Shown: positions 9,931-20,700 of the stretch, piece after piece
How positions within the stretch are numbered: position 1 is the stretch's first letter
Layout of the letters: the number at the start of each line of letters is the position of its first letter
DNA from: an uncultured bacterium
GTDB taxonomy: Bacteria > Armatimonadota > Hebobacteria > CAIYQO01
Assembly: GCA_903928345.1 (NCBI GenBank)
Contig: CAIYQO010000135.1
Location: 1 to 64,000, forward strand
Direction of reading: 5' to 3'
DNA: 64,000 nucleotides
Position numbers and translations under genes: made by a program
Notes under the pieces: model-generated
What the model saw: only the letters and a program-made list of their open reading frames with translations
What the model was told of the DNA's origin: nothing
Databases searched by the model: none

Positions 9931-10122
9931 ATGCGCATACCCGGCACTTTCTTACGAGTGCTGTAGGTCTCGCCGTTGCACCAGCACGAACCCTTACGCC
10001 CCGCCCCGATGCTGTCGCTCGACACTACCACAATTTGCCGTTGCGTGGTATAGTGGTAGCTCCTGTGCGTCCGTCCCGCGGGCGCGCGCCGTGGAACGTC
10101 GTTATCAGGAGGCCGCCGCTTC

Positions 10123-11109
10123 GTGCGTGTCACGCTACTTTGGCCGGCGCTGCTCGTTAGTGCCGGAATGCTGATGAGCCGGGCCCAGGCTGTCGGGCTG
10201 GACGTGTATGCCGCGCAGCGCACCAAAACGAGCGCCGTCAGCATCCTGTCCTACGACCAGTTGACCACGAACCTGGCCAACCGCACCGGGCAAACGGTGG
10301 AGTTAGTGGGCACGGTCAGCGGCACCTTCTCCGGCAGCGACCACGTGGGCTTCCTGCTGCGCATCGACGGGGGTCAGCCGATCATCCTCACCCTGCCCGC
10401 CGTGGACCCCGACGTGATTATCGGCGCCAAAGTGCGCGTGCTGGCCCACCTCCCCGACGCGGGGGTGGTGCTGGACGGCGTGGCCGTCACCCGCGCCACC
10501 GCCGAGGCCGCCCCCGCCGACACGGCGGCGCCGCCGGTGCCGGAAGTCTACTATAAACCACCCGAGCGCCTGCACGATACCCCCGCCCCGGTTGCGACCT
10601 ACGGCGCGGGATTGGCCGGCCAGTCGGAAGTGGTGATGATCTACGCCAACCGCATCCGGGAATACAACCCGCGCCTGAGCGACGTGACGGCGCAGAAGAT
10701 CGCCTTCAACCTGCTGGACAAGAGCGAGCGCAACGGGGTGGACCCGCGCCTGACCTTCGCGCTGGTGCTGCAGGAGTCGCGCTTCAATCCCAACGCCGTC
10801 TCCTGCCACGGCGCGCAGGGGCTGGGGCAACTGATGCCCGGCACTGCCGCCGGCCTGGGCGTGAAGGATGCCTTTGACATCGAGCAAAACCTGGACGGCT
10901 CGGTGCACTACCTGGCGGATCAACTGCGCACCTTCGGCCGCTACTCCCTCGCCCTCGCCGCCTACAACGCCGGCCCCAAAGCCGTGATGAAGTACAACGG
11001 CGTGCCCCCTTACCGCGAAACGCAGAACTACGTCAGCGTCGTCTGGCGCACCTTCGCCAAACTCGCCGGCCTCGACCCGGACACGGGGCAGGTGATCGCG
11101 TCCCGGTGA
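10123..11109 (+). CDS. Lytic transglycosylase (SLT domain)
   Basis: LTFALVLQESRFNPNAVSCHGAQGLGQLMPGTAAGLGV...LALAAYNAGPKAVMKYNGVPPYRETQNYV. Confidence 0.93.
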   Translation: MRVTLLWPALLVSAGMLMSRAQAVGLDVYAAQRTKTSAVSILSYDQLTTNLANRTGQTVELVGTVSGTFSGSDHVGFLLRIDGGQPIILTLPAVDPDVIIGAKVRVLAHLPDAGVVLDGVAVTRATAEAAPADTAAPPVPEVYYKPPERLHDTPAPVATYGAGLAGQSEVVMIYANRIREYNPRLSDVTAQKIAFNLLDKSERNGVDPRLTFALVLQESRFNPNAVSCHGAQGLGQLMPGTAAGLGVKDAFDIEQNLDGSVHYLADQLRTFGRYSLALAAYNAGPKAVMKYNGVPPYRETQNYVSVVWRTFAKLAGLDPDTGQVIASR

Positions 11110-11115
11110 GCTTTG

Positions 11116-11244
11116 CCCTGGAGGGACAACGTATTTTAGCCCAGGGCGCGAGCCCTGGGTTTTGCGTTTTTGGGGCGCGGGTGTGCTTCCAACAACGAAA
11201 CCCGGGGCTTGCGCCCCGGGCTAAAACACGCGACCCCTCCGGGG
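11116..11244. repeat. Long imperfect inverted repeat made of two GNRA-capped hairpins, between convergent stops
   Basis: CCCAGGGC-GCGA-GCCCTGGG (11140-11159) and, on the minus strand, CCCGGGGC-GCAA-GCCCCGGG (11201-11220), flanked by TTTTAGCC/GGCTAAAA. Confidence 0.75.
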
Positions 11245-11254
11245 CCGTTTCCCC

Positions 11255-12454
11255 TCATTCGTACCGCAACGACTCAATCGGGTCCAGTTTTGCCGCCCGG
11301 GCCGCGGGCCAGACGCCGAAGAAGAGGCCGACGAAGGCGCTGACGCTGAGGGCGAGGATGACGGTGGTGGGGTTGAGGCGGAAGACGTGCATGAAGGGCA
11401 CGGTGACGGAGACGAGCCAGAGCACCCCGGCGGCGAGCAGCACCCCGAAGACGCCCCCGAGCAGCGTGAGCACCACCGCCTCGATGAGGAACTGTGCGCG
11501 GATCTGCTCCGAGGTGGCCCCCAGCGCCTTGCGCAGCCCGATCTCCCGCGTGCGCTCCGTCACCGACACCAGCATGATATTCATGATCCCGATGCCGCCC
11601 ACCAGGAGCGACAGGCTGGCGATGGCACCGAGGAGGATTTGCAAAATGATCGTGATGTTGCCCAGCGCCGACTTGAGGGATTCGGCGTTGAAGAACTGCA
11701 GGCTGTCCTTGGAGTGCCGGGTGGCCAGCAAGCGCTCGGCCGACGCCTGCACCGCTTTGATGTCCGCGTCGCCATGCAGGCGGAGCACGAAGAATTCGTA
11801 CTTGCCGAGGTGGGCGTCGGGGTGGGTGCGCCACAGGAAGGGCGTCGGCAGCATCACCTCAGCCGGCGAGGCGCCGAAGGACATCGGCAGCGGTTCGGTG
11901 GTGCCGATCACGATCACCTCGCAGCGGATGCCCCCGGTGTAGACCAGCTTGATGCGTTTGCCCAGCGGGTCGTGGGTGCCGAAGATCTCCGTCACCGCGC
12001 GGTCGTTGAGAATCGCCGTCGCGGCCCCCGCGTTCGCCTCGCTCACCGTGAAGTAGCGCCCGGAGGCTAACTTGATGGTGTGATCCGTCGCCGGCGCATT
12101 GCCCGGCGTACCGATGAGGGTGATCGAGCTGCGGTCGCCCGGCTTCTTTTCGTACTCGCCGTTGAGCATCACCTCGGGCAGGATGTCCACCGGCAGGCGG
12201 GAGAGCGCGCGCACGTCGTCGTCGTCGAGCCGCTTCACGTCGAAGCCGCTGTGGTAGTTCGGCTCCACGTAGACGGTGCGGCTGGTGACGCTTTCCAGGT
12301 TCTGGGTGATGCCCGCGGTCGCCATTTCCCCCAGGCTCACCAGCGCCGTCACGGCGAAGACGCCGATGACGATGCCCAGGAGGGCCAAAAACGAGCGCAG
12401 CCGGTTGCCCCACAGCGCTTCCAGGGCGATGCGAATGTTCTCGAAGAGATTCAT
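11255..12454 (-). CDS. ABC transporter permease, MacB/FtsX family
   Basis: MNLFENIRIALEALWGNRLRSFLALLGIVIGVFAVTALVSLG...LVGGIGIMNIMLVSVTERTREIGLRKALGAT. Confidence 0.95.
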   Translation of the reverse strand: MNLFENIRIALEALWGNRLRSFLALLGIVIGVFAVTALVSLGEMATAGITQNLESVTSRTVYVEPNYHSGFDVKRLDDDDVRALSRLPVDILPEVMLNGEYEKKPGDRSSITLIGTPGNAPATDHTIKLASGRYFTVSEANAGAATAILNDRAVTEIFGTHDPLGKRIKLVYTGGIRCEVIVIGTTEPLPMSFGASPAEVMLPTPFLWRTHPDAHLGKYEFFVLRLHGDADIKAVQASAERLLATRHSKDSLQFFNAESLKSALGNITIILQILLGAIASLSLLVGGIGIMNIMLVSVTERTREIGLRKALGATSEQIRAQFLIEAVVLTLLGGVFGVLLAAGVLWLVSVTVPFMHVFRLNPTTVILALSVSAFVGLFFGVWPAARAAKLDPIESLRYE

Positions 12455-13131
12455 TCCACGCTCCCGTCGCGCATGTGGATGATCCGCCGCGCCCGCGCGC
12501 CGACGTCCGGCTCGTGGGTGACGAGGATGATCGTCTTCCCGTCCACGTGCAGGGCGTCGAAGAGGGCCAGCACTTCGTCGCTGGCGCGCGTGTCCAGGTT
12601 GCCCGTCGGCTCGTCGGCGAGCAGGATATCCGGCTCCTGCACCAGCGCGCGGGCGATGGCGACGCGCTGCTTCTGCCCGCCGGAGAGTTCGTTGGGCAGG
12701 TGCGTCATGCGGTCGGCAAGGCCTACGGCTTCCAGCGCCGCCGTGGCCCGCTGGCGGCGGTCGGCCGGGGAGAGGCCGCGGTAGACGAGGGGCAGTTCCA
12801 CGTTGCGCAGCGCCGTTTCGCGCGGAAGGAGGAAGAAGGCCTGGAAGACAAAACCGATACGCCGGTTGCGCACCAGCGCGAGCTGCTTCTCGGTCAGCCC
12901 GGCCACTTCGGTCTCCGCCAGCCGGTAGGAGCCGTCGCTGGGGGTGTCGAGCAGGCCGACGATGTGCATGAGGGTGGATTTGCCCGACCCGCTGGGGCCC
13001 ATGATGGCGACGAATTCCCCCGCCGCGATATCGACGTCGACGCCGCGCAACGCGTGCACCTCCACCGTGCGCTGGGCGCTGCCGGTGCGGTAGACCTTGG
13101 TAACCCCGCGAATTTCCACCAGGCTGGGCAT
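12451..13131 (-). CDS. ABC transporter ATP-binding protein (MacB/LolD type)
   Basis: Walker A GPSGSGKST, signature LSGGQKQRVAIARAL, Walker B ILLADEPTGNLD; start at internal ATG 13131; 4-bp overlap with the permease. Confidence 0.95.
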   Translation of the reverse strand: MPSLVEIRGVTKVYRTGSAQRTVEVHALRGVDVDIAAGEFVAIMGPSGSGKSTLMHIVGLLDTPSDGSYRLAETEVAGLTEKQLALVRNRRIGFVFQAFFLLPRETALRNVELPLVYRGLSPADRRQRATAALEAVGLADRMTHLPNELSGGQKQRVAIARALVQEPDILLADEPTGNLDTRASDEVLALFDALHVDGKTIILVTHEPDVGARARRIIHMRDGSVE

Positions 13132-13133
13132 CC

Positions 13134-14348
13134 TTACGGTCCCTTCTCCGGTTTCGGCTTCGGCAGGCGCACCAGGTCGCCGTTTTTCAGCGTGTCCGCG
13201 GGCAGCGAGAGCACCGACATCCCCGCCGTCACGCCGCTCACCGCCGCACGGGTAAGGTTGCGCGAGAGCACGGTGACGGGTTTCTTCATGATGGTCATCG
13301 CCTTCTTGTCCAGCACCCACACGGCGTGCGTTTTGGCGCCCGCCTGCTCTTCGTCGATCAGGCATTCCAGCGGCACCTGGATGACGTGCGCCAGCGTCTG
13401 CGTGGTGATGCGCGCGGTGACGGAGTAGCCGTGGCGCGCCACGTCATCCGCCTTCGGGTCGTCGAAGCGCAGCGTGACGGGCAACACGGCGCTGCCGCCG
13501 GTGCCCTGCACGTCGGCGACGACGCCCAGCCGCTCCACCGTGGCGTGCAGCGGGTGGTCGGGATCGGCGTCGAGTTCCACGCTGGCCGATTGCCCCACCG
13601 CCAGCCCCACCGCGTCGGCCTCCGCCATGCGCGCCTTCACGCGCAGGCTGTGCGCCTCGACCAGCTTGATCGCCCCTTGCGCCGTCTCGCCTGCGCGGAA
13701 ATCCACCGTCGCGATGCGCCCGTCCACCGGGGCGGTGAGGCGTGATTCCTTCATCGCGCGCTCCCCACCACGAATCTCCGCCTGGGTGGAGGCGATTTGC
13801 GCGTCCAAATCCTCGCGGTGGCTGCGCGTGCCGGCATCCTGCGCGCGCAGGTCGGCGAGCAGGCTGCGTTCCTGGCGGGCGAGAGAATCCGCGTCGTCGG
13901 AGGCCGCGGCGCCGGCGGCCAGCAGTTGCCGCGTGAGCGCCAGCTTGTGCCGCGTCTCGGTGAGCTGAATCTCCACCTTCTGCCGGTTGGCGCGCGCCTC
14001 GTCGGTCTGGGTGCGCGCGGAGGCCTGCAGCGCGGTGAGGTGGTCCTGCGCCGCTTGCAGATCTTCCTGCTCACGCGTGGTCGAGAGTTCCGCCAGCACC
14101 GCCCCCGCGGGCACGCGGTCGCCCTCCTTCACGTCGATGTGTTCCACGCGGCCCACGCGGGTGAAGGTAAGGGTATAGATGCGTGCCTCCACTGTGCCGG
14201 AGCCGCTCACCACGCGCTCAAAATCCGCCTGTGTCACGTCGGACACCGTCACGTCCAGCGGCTGCTTCTGCTTGCTTTTAATGACGCCGTGCACGATGAG
14301 CGCCGCCAGCAGCAGGACGGGGATGCCGATCCATAATGCCCATTTCAT
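13134..14348 (-). CDS. Efflux periplasmic adaptor (HlyD/MacA-type membrane fusion protein)
   Basis: N-terminal TM anchor, VEARIYTLTFTRVGRVEHIDVKEGDRVPAGAVLAEL lipoyl-like segment, coiled coil, LTAPVDGRIATVDFRAGE. Confidence 0.9.
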   Translation of the reverse strand: MKWALWIGIPVLLLAALIVHGVIKSKQKQPLDVTVSDVTQADFERVVSGSGTVEARIYTLTFTRVGRVEHIDVKEGDRVPAGAVLAELSTTREQEDLQAAQDHLTALQASARTQTDEARANRQKVEIQLTETRHKLALTRQLLAAGAAASDDADSLARQERSLLADLRAQDAGTRSHREDLDAQIASTQAEIRGGERAMKESRLTAPVDGRIATVDFRAGETAQGAIKLVEAHSLRVKARMAEADAVGLAVGQSASVELDADPDHPLHATVERLGVVADVQGTGGSAVLPVTLRFDDPKADDVARHGYSVTARITTQTLAHVIQVPLECLIDEEQAGAKTHAVWVLDKKAMTIMKKPVTVLSRNLTRAAVSGVTAGMSVLSLPADTLKNGDLVRLPKPKPEKGP

Positions 14349-15313
14349 AACGCACCTCCCACCGCCTGAATAAGCCCGAGGTGGGAGAGCCAGCGCTCCA
14401 CCGCCGCCTGCTCGCGCGCCGCTTCGGCATCGCGCAACGCGGCAACGGCCTGCTGCAGCGCGAGCTGCGAGATTGCGCCGGCGTCGAAGCGTTTCTGCGC
14501 GGTCTTTACATCCGCCTGCGCCAGCTTCAACGCTTCCGCCGTGGTGCCTTCACCCTCCACCGCCGTGTGGTAGCGCCGCTTGGCCGTCTCTACGCCGTCC
14601 TTCAGCACGCGCTGCGCGTCGTCCAGCGCGTCCTCGGCGCTCTTCAGCGCGCGCTCACCGGCGGTGCGGTCCAGCGCGGCGGTGTCCGGCCCTTGCGCCA
14701 GCGCGAGGGTGCGTTTGGCCTCGCTCACGCGGTCCTTCGCCGTGATGAGGGTGACGTGGTCCCCCAGGGCGGTGCCGGCGATCTCCTGCACCGGCAATGG
14801 GGGCAGCGCGTCCGGCGGGGTATCCACATACAGGTGCACGCGGTCGAGGGCGCCTTGCAGCTCGCGGTTCGCGGCGGCGAGGGAGCCGTCGGCGGCGGCG
14901 GCGTCTTCCTTCGCGCGCGCCAACTCCTGCGCGGAGGCCATGCCGGCGTCGGCACGGATCTTCGCCGCGGTGGCACTGAGGTGCGCCTGCGTCGCGTGGG
15001 CCTCCGAAGCGGCAGCACGCCGACGGGCGGTGAGCAGATCGCCGACGGCGGTGAGTACCTTGACCGTCGTCTGCACCTTCGCGTTGCGCACGCCCGCCTG
15101 CGCCTCAGTCAGCTTCTCTTCGGCGCGTGTTACCGTCAATGGCGCGGCTTCCGGGTCGGCCTTCGCCTTTGCCAGGTCGTCCGTGGCCGTCTGCACGGCG
15201 CGCTCCGCCTCGCGATACGACGCGTCGAGGTGGTAGGCCTCCTCCCACGTCTTCGCGCCGGCGTGCGCCAGGGTCAGCGCGCCCAGGCACAGGAGCAGCA
15301 TCATCCATCTCAT
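14345..15313 (-). CDS. TolC-like outer membrane efflux protein (short, mostly alpha-helical)
   Basis: Signal peptide MRWMMLLLCLGALTLAHA; long Ala-rich coiled coil; 4-bp overlaps with both neighbours; start refined from 15700. Confidence 0.7.
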   Translation of the reverse strand: MRWMMLLLCLGALTLAHAGAKTWEEAYHLDASYREAERAVQTATDDLAKAKADPEAAPLTVTRAEEKLTEAQAGVRNAKVQTTVKVLTAVGDLLTARRRAAASEAHATQAHLSATAAKIRADAGMASAQELARAKEDAAAADGSLAAANRELQGALDRVHLYVDTPPDALPPLPVQEIAGTALGDHVTLITAKDRVSEAKRTLALAQGPDTAALDRTAGERALKSAEDALDDAQRVLKDGVETAKRRYHTAVEGEGTTAEALKLAQADVKTAQKRFDAGAISQLALQQAVAALRDAEAAREQAAVERWLSHLGLIQAVGGAL

Positions 15314-16578
15314 GGCGCTTCCTCCCAGTTTCCGTCCGTTAATTCCAGATAGGCGCCTACAGCGGCGACGTAGCTCTTCCACGCGCGCGCCGTGGCGGCG
15401 TCGGCATCGGCGGCGTTGGCCTGCATTTGCAGCAGGTCGACCTGGCTCGCGGCGCCGCTGGTCACACGCGTCTTCACCGCCTCCAGCCGCTTGGCGGTGA
15501 GCGTTGCACGCTGCCGCGCCAACCGCAGGCCTTCCTCCGCCGTCTCTACGTCGCCCAGCGCCTGCGGCAATTGCACCGCGAGCTGCGCCTTCGTCTGCGC
15601 CAGTTGCACCTTCGCCAGCCGGGCGTCCTGCCCCGATACGCGCGCCCCCGTCCACGCCCCCAGGCTCAACGGCACGTTGGCGCTTAACACGAATTGCCAC
15701 TTGTCGAAGGTGGAGATGTAGGTGCCCGAGGTGGCGGGGTTGAAGGTCGCCCCCGTGGCGAGCGTCTGCCCGGAGACATCCAGTCCCGGCCCGTGGGTGG
15801 ACAGGGTGGAGGTAAGGTAGCGGTCTTTATTCATGAACTGCCCGTTCAGGCTCAACGCGGGCAGCAGATCCCAGTGCGCCTGCGTCAGGCGGGCCTCGGC
15901 CTGCTTCAAGGCCCAGAAGGAGGCGCGATACGTCGGCGCCGTCGCCGCGTCGGCGGGGGGCAGGCGGAAATGCAGCGTGTCGGACGTGGCGTCGCCGGCG
16001 AAACCGAGACGCTTGGCCTCCAGCACCGCCGCGGCCACGCCGTGCCGACCCTGCGCCACCACGAGGGCGGCGTCCTCTTCGTCCAGTTTCGCCAGGTCCA
16101 CGTCCACCGCGGCTAGCGCGCCCAGGGCCTGCTTGCGCTCGACCTCCGTGCGTTTGATTTGCGCCACCGAGAAGCGCAGCTCCGCGGCACGCGCGGTGGC
16201 CTGCTCTTCCCACAACCCGGCGTGAGCCAGCAGCGCCTGCCGGCAGCCGTCGCGGTGCGCGTGCAGGGCGCCGCGCTGCGCGTCGTCCACCGCGGCGCGC
16301 GCCTGTGCCACGGCGATGCGGTCCCAACCCCAGTGCAACGTGGTGAGATAGGTGTCGTCCTCCTGCACGCGTTCATAACCCGCGTTGGCAGTGACGCCCA
16401 CGTAGTTGCTGAAGAGGTTGGCCTTGGCGGCGACGACCTTCGCCCGGCTGGCGGGTACGTCGGGGGCTTGATACGTCAGCGCGTCGCGCGGGGAGAAAGC
16501 GCGCGCGAACCCGGCGAAAAGCAGGCTGCTCATCGCGATGGTGAAGAATAACGTTCGGGCCCGGGTGTGCATCAACAT
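15310..16578 (-). CDS. TolC family outer membrane efflux protein
   Basis: Signal peptide; duplicated helical OEP pattern ...AVKTRVTSGAASQVDLLQMQANAADADAATARAWKSYVAAVGAYLELTDG. Confidence 0.85.
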   Translation of the reverse strand: MLMHTRARTLFFTIAMSSLLFAGFARAFSPRDALTYQAPDVPASRAKVVAAKANLFSNYVGVTANAGYERVQEDDTYLTTLHWGWDRIAVAQARAAVDDAQRGALHAHRDGCRQALLAHAGLWEEQATARAAELRFSVAQIKRTEVERKQALGALAAVDVDLAKLDEEDAALVVAQGRHGVAAAVLEAKRLGFAGDATSDTLHFRLPPADAATAPTYRASFWALKQAEARLTQAHWDLLPALSLNGQFMNKDRYLTSTLSTHGPGLDVSGQTLATGATFNPATSGTYISTFDKWQFVLSANVPLSLGAWTGARVSGQDARLAKVQLAQTKAQLAVQLPQALGDVETAEEGLRLARQRATLTAKRLEAVKTRVTSGAASQVDLLQMQANAADADAATARAWKSYVAAVGAYLELTDGNWEEAP

Positions 16579-16638
16579 CCTCGTTCTCCGCGTGCGCCCG
16601 TGGCACGCGGCCCTCTCCTATTTTGCTTGGGACGGGTG

Positions 16639-17760
16639 TCATTCCTGCCGAAACGGGGGTTTTTCCGGCGCGTGGTAACAATAAACCTTTCCGTCGGTGC
16701 TGGTGACGTAGAGGCGGCCGTTGGCAATGACGGGCCCGGCGTCGATGGGGCCGCCGGTGGTCGTCTTCCACGCGAGCTTGCCGGTGGCGGACTCCAGCGC
16801 GTAGACGGCACCGTTGCGCGCGGCGAAGAAGACGTACTTGCCGCTGACCACCGGCACGCCGCGCGCGGCGGGGGCGGCGTCGTGGAAGGCCCAGCGGAGG
16901 GCGCCGGTGTCCAGCGCGAAAGCGGACAACCCGTCGCGCGTGCCGGCGAGGACGGCGGTGTCCGCCACCGCGCATCCCGCCTCTTCCGCTCCCGTGGCGA
17001 TCGACCACAACGGCGCGCCGGTGGTCGCCTTCACGCAGCAGAGCACGCCGGGGTGCGCGGACACCAGCACGCGGTCGCCCGCCACCACCGGCGCGCCGAC
17101 CGGCCCGGCTTCCTCTGACAGCTTCGCCGTCCAGAGCGACGTGCCGTCAATGGTGTAGAGCGCGTACAGGCGGCCGTCCTTCGCGCCGGCGTAGCAGACC
17201 CCGCGGTCGGCATCCACCGCGGGCGCGGCGAGCAGGCTCCAGCGTGCCCCGGCGCGCCAACGCACCCGGCCCGTTTTAATGGACAGCGCGTACAGCACGC
17301 CGTCCATCGACCCCACGTAGGCCGTGTCGCCGTTGAGCGTCGCGCCGCCGGAGATCACCCCGCCGGTGCCGACTTTCCACAAGCTTTCGCCCGTCTTCGC
17401 GTCGCGTCCCTGAATCACCCCGCCGCCGTCGCCGATCACCGCCACACCTTTCCCGAGCGCCGCGGGAGCCCAGAAGAAGAGATCGCGCGTCGCGTGGAAG
17501 CGCCATACCTCGGCGCCGGTAAGGGCGTCGAGGGCGTAGCAGACGCCGTCATAAGCGCCGACGACGAGTAGGCCGTCCTTCACTACCGGCGCGGCGGTGA
17601 TGGGGCCTTCGGCGGTAAAAGTCCACGCCAGCGTGAAGGGTGGGGTGGGGGTGTCGGTGGTGACGGCGGCGTGCGACGGCGTTTTGCCTTCCATCGGCCA
17701 GTCGTCGGCGCGGAGCAGGGAAGCAGCGCACAGCAGGAGGATGAAGACGGTAAACCTCAT
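16639..17760 (-). CDS. PQQ-binding-like beta-propeller repeat protein, secreted
   Basis: MRFTVFILLLCAASLLRADDWPMEGKTPSHAA...; repeats GVCYALDALTGAEVWRF, GVLYALSIKTGRVRWRA, GAVYALESATGKLAWKT; start refined from 20322. Confidence 0.92.
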   Translation of the reverse strand: MRFTVFILLLCAASLLRADDWPMEGKTPSHAAVTTDTPTPPFTLAWTFTAEGPITAAPVVKDGLLVVGAYDGVCYALDALTGAEVWRFHATRDLFFWAPAALGKGVAVIGDGGGVIQGRDAKTGESLWKVGTGGVISGGATLNGDTAYVGSMDGVLYALSIKTGRVRWRAGARWSLLAAPAVDADRGVCYAGAKDGRLYALYTIDGTSLWTAKLSEEAGPVGAPVVAGDRVLVSAHPGVLCCVKATTGAPLWSIATGAEEAGCAVADTAVLAGTRDGLSAFALDTGALRWAFHDAAPAARGVPVVSGKYVFFAARNGAVYALESATGKLAWKTTTGGPIDAGPVIANGRLYVTSTDGKVYCYHAPEKPPFRQE

Positions 17761-20700
17761 CGCGCCCTCCCTTCCTGCCCGTAGGTGACGCCCGTCGTGG
17801 TGAGCGGGTCGGCGTCGAGGGGCGGCTCCCAGGTGGCGGGGGCAGGTCGCCAGGCGATGCGCGGGGGCAACAGCGCGGTACGCACGTGCTCCAGGTTCTG
17901 CGCCTGCGTGGCGCAGGCGGCGATTTCCGGTGGCACCGTGCCGCCCACCAGGGTGAGGAAGACATCCAGCGCCTTGCGTAATCCCACGTCGTCGTTGGCG
18001 GCCAGCGAAATGGCGTCGTAACCGCCGGTGAAGGGCGACCAGTGGTAGTCGATCAACCCATTGCCCGTGCCGGGAAAGTTGCGCGTCAGCGTGCGCGCGG
18101 CGGCGCCGTGGTGAGCGAGGCGGGCGTAGAGCGTCCCCACGTGCGCGCCGGAGAGCAGCACCACGTGATGCGGCAGGTCGGGCAGGTCGTCGGTGAAGGC
18201 GCGTTCCGGGCGCAGCGGGAAACCGGCGGCGAGCAGCGCCACCTCTGTCGGCGTCACCACCCGGCTCTGCAACCCGGCGGCGGTCAGGCGGTCGGCCAGT
18301 TGCCCAGCGGCGAGGCGGTACTCCTCCTGCCCGGCGTCGAGCACGACCAGCACCTCGGTGTCGGGATGCAGCAGCGCGCGCAGGGCGTCCAGCCCGCTCA
18401 CCGCCACGTCGGGCACGCGGAAGACGGCACGCGGGGCGAGGGGGTAGGTCTCCGTGCGCACCAGCACCGATTTCTGCGCCCACAAGCCGGAGGCACGCTC
18501 GGTGACGCGCACCGTCCACGCGCCTGGCGGGTCGTTGGCGGCCAGCGGCAGCTCCTCGCGCAACCCGTCGACGCCTCCCGCAGCGCGGTAAAGGTGCCAG
18601 CGCACCTGCCCTTGCGGATCGACGACCTCGATTTCCACTGGCACCAGCCCGTCGAGCGGGGCGTGCGGCCCGAGTACGCGCACGGCCAGCGGTAGGCGTG
18701 CCCCCGGGGAGACGGCGTCCGGCGCGCGCAGCTCTACCGCGGCGATGCGGGTGGGGAATTGCGCCAGCAAGCGCCCTTCCGCCACGGTGAAGGTGCGCTC
18801 GTACACCGGCTTTTGCGCCAGCAGGTCGTAGAGCACGCCGTCGTCGGGCAGCGTCACCGTCGGCGCCTCGTGGAAGGTCAGCCCCGGCGGCGCGTCGGCG
18901 GTAAGGAAGAAGTAGCGCGCCTGCCCCCAGCGCGCGGTGGCGCACAGGGCGCGCGGGTCGCTGGACACGGCGACGGGGGTGAGCACGTCGGCCAGTGCCT
19001 TGCGCAGCGCGCGCCGCACGTTCTGCCCGGTGGTATAGTACAGCGTGTCGAGGGTCGGCGCATCGGGCAGCGGGGCACGTTGCGCCTTCATCGCCTGCAC
19101 CCACGCGGCGTACCCGGCGTCGGCGAAGGAGACTTTCATCGTCACGGCATCGGGCACGGGGACGGTGGTGTCGTCGTCCTGAAAGACCGTGCCCCCCGAG
19201 GCCTGGAACTCCCCGAGGCGGTCGAGTACCGCGCCGGGCAGCGTATGCGTCATGCCGACGACGAACAGGGCGGCGTAGCCGGTCAGCGCGCCGTCGCGGA
19301 TGCCGTCCTCGCTGACCAGGTGCACCTGATACCCGCAGCGGCGCAGGTCGGCGTAAGCCTCGGTCACCGCGTCGCGCTGGGTGAGATCGGCCAGGTTGGG
19401 GTTGGCATGGTCGTCCGGGGTGCGGAAGGAAGCCCGCCAGGCCGGCGTATCCACGTCGAACATCGCCTGGGTGTAGGAGTACAGCAGCGCCACCTCGCGC
19501 TCCGGCTGCAGTCCCAGGCAGAGGTCGCCCAGGCGCAGCGGCAGGTCGTCCCGCGCGGCGCTCACGCCATCCACGCCGCGGGAGAGCAGGCGCAGCGTGC
19601 GCACGCGGTCGAGCCGTGTATGGCTGCCCACCCACACCGGTTGCGTCTGCCGCGCCAGCAGCAGCATCTCCGCGCCCAGTTCCTCCGCGAAGGGCCCCGT
19701 GTCGGCGTGTCCCTGCACGGCGGTCATGGCGCGGTAGAGGGCGGGCGGGTAGTTCCCCGCACCCATGTTGCACAGCGTCGGCAGGCTGCCGCCGTGCGTG
19801 GTGACGAAGTTCGTTAATTGCGCGCTCAGCGCCGCGTGCCAGCGCGTGGCGGCGTCGGGGAAGAGGCCGGTGACGTAGCCGGTCCAGCCGCGCCAGAGTT
19901 GCGATTTTTCCGGCAGCAGGTTGTCGCGGGTGATCTTCAGCTCCGGGCGCTGCGCCGCCACGTCGCCGATGTATTGCGTCATGCGCGCGGCGAAATCGGG
20001 GTCGGCGAAGGGTGCGTCGGCGCTGCCCCCCGTCCAATCGCCCAGCGTGTGGATGTCCTCGCCGTAGCTGAAACCCGCGAAGCTGGGGAAACGTTTCAGC
20101 CGTTCCGCGGCGACGGCGTAGCTGTGCTGGTAATCGCGCAGGTTGCGCTCCAGCCCCAGGCGCAGCGTGTGCGCCCAGCCCCAGTGCAGGCGCACGATCT
20201 CCGCTTGCTGGTCGGCCAGCGCCGTTTCGGCGGCCAGGTCGGCGGCGAAGCGCGGCAAGGCCCATTCCTCCGGTGCTCGCGCACGCTCGACGGCGGAGAG
20301 GTGATAGGGATTGTCCGTCCACGCATTGGGGTCGTCTACGCCGGCGCCGGTGGTCAACGTCAGGTTGCTCTCCGACCCGCCGACATGGGGGTCGTTATAG
20401 ATGACGAAGTGCGTGGGGCGCAGCGTTTCCACCAGGTGCAGCGGCAGCGGCAGGCTCTCCAGCGCGCCCAGCTTCGCGTGCAGCGCATACGCCCCGGGGC
20501 GCAGGCGGGCGGTGAGTTCCGGGCGCAGGCGCACGGTGACGGTGGCGCGTCCGTCGGCGCTCATCGGGGTGGTGTAGAGCGGCAGCGCGAGGTTCAGCCC
20601 GGTAAGGGTAAGCGCCAGCTCGCCGGTCGTCGGCTTCGGCGCCACGAGCACGGCGCTGACCTCGATCTCCTCCCCTTGCGCGAAGACCTGGCGGTTGGCG

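Noticed and set aside
9399-10244. 281-aa minus-strand ORF over the REP cluster
   Set aside because: Runs through nested inverted repeats and into divergent genes; composition not protein-like.
17761-20322. N-terminal extension of the 1227-aa ORF ending at 16639
   Set aside because: Out-of-frame reading of the 17757-20786 gene; the real propeller CDS starts at ATG 17760.
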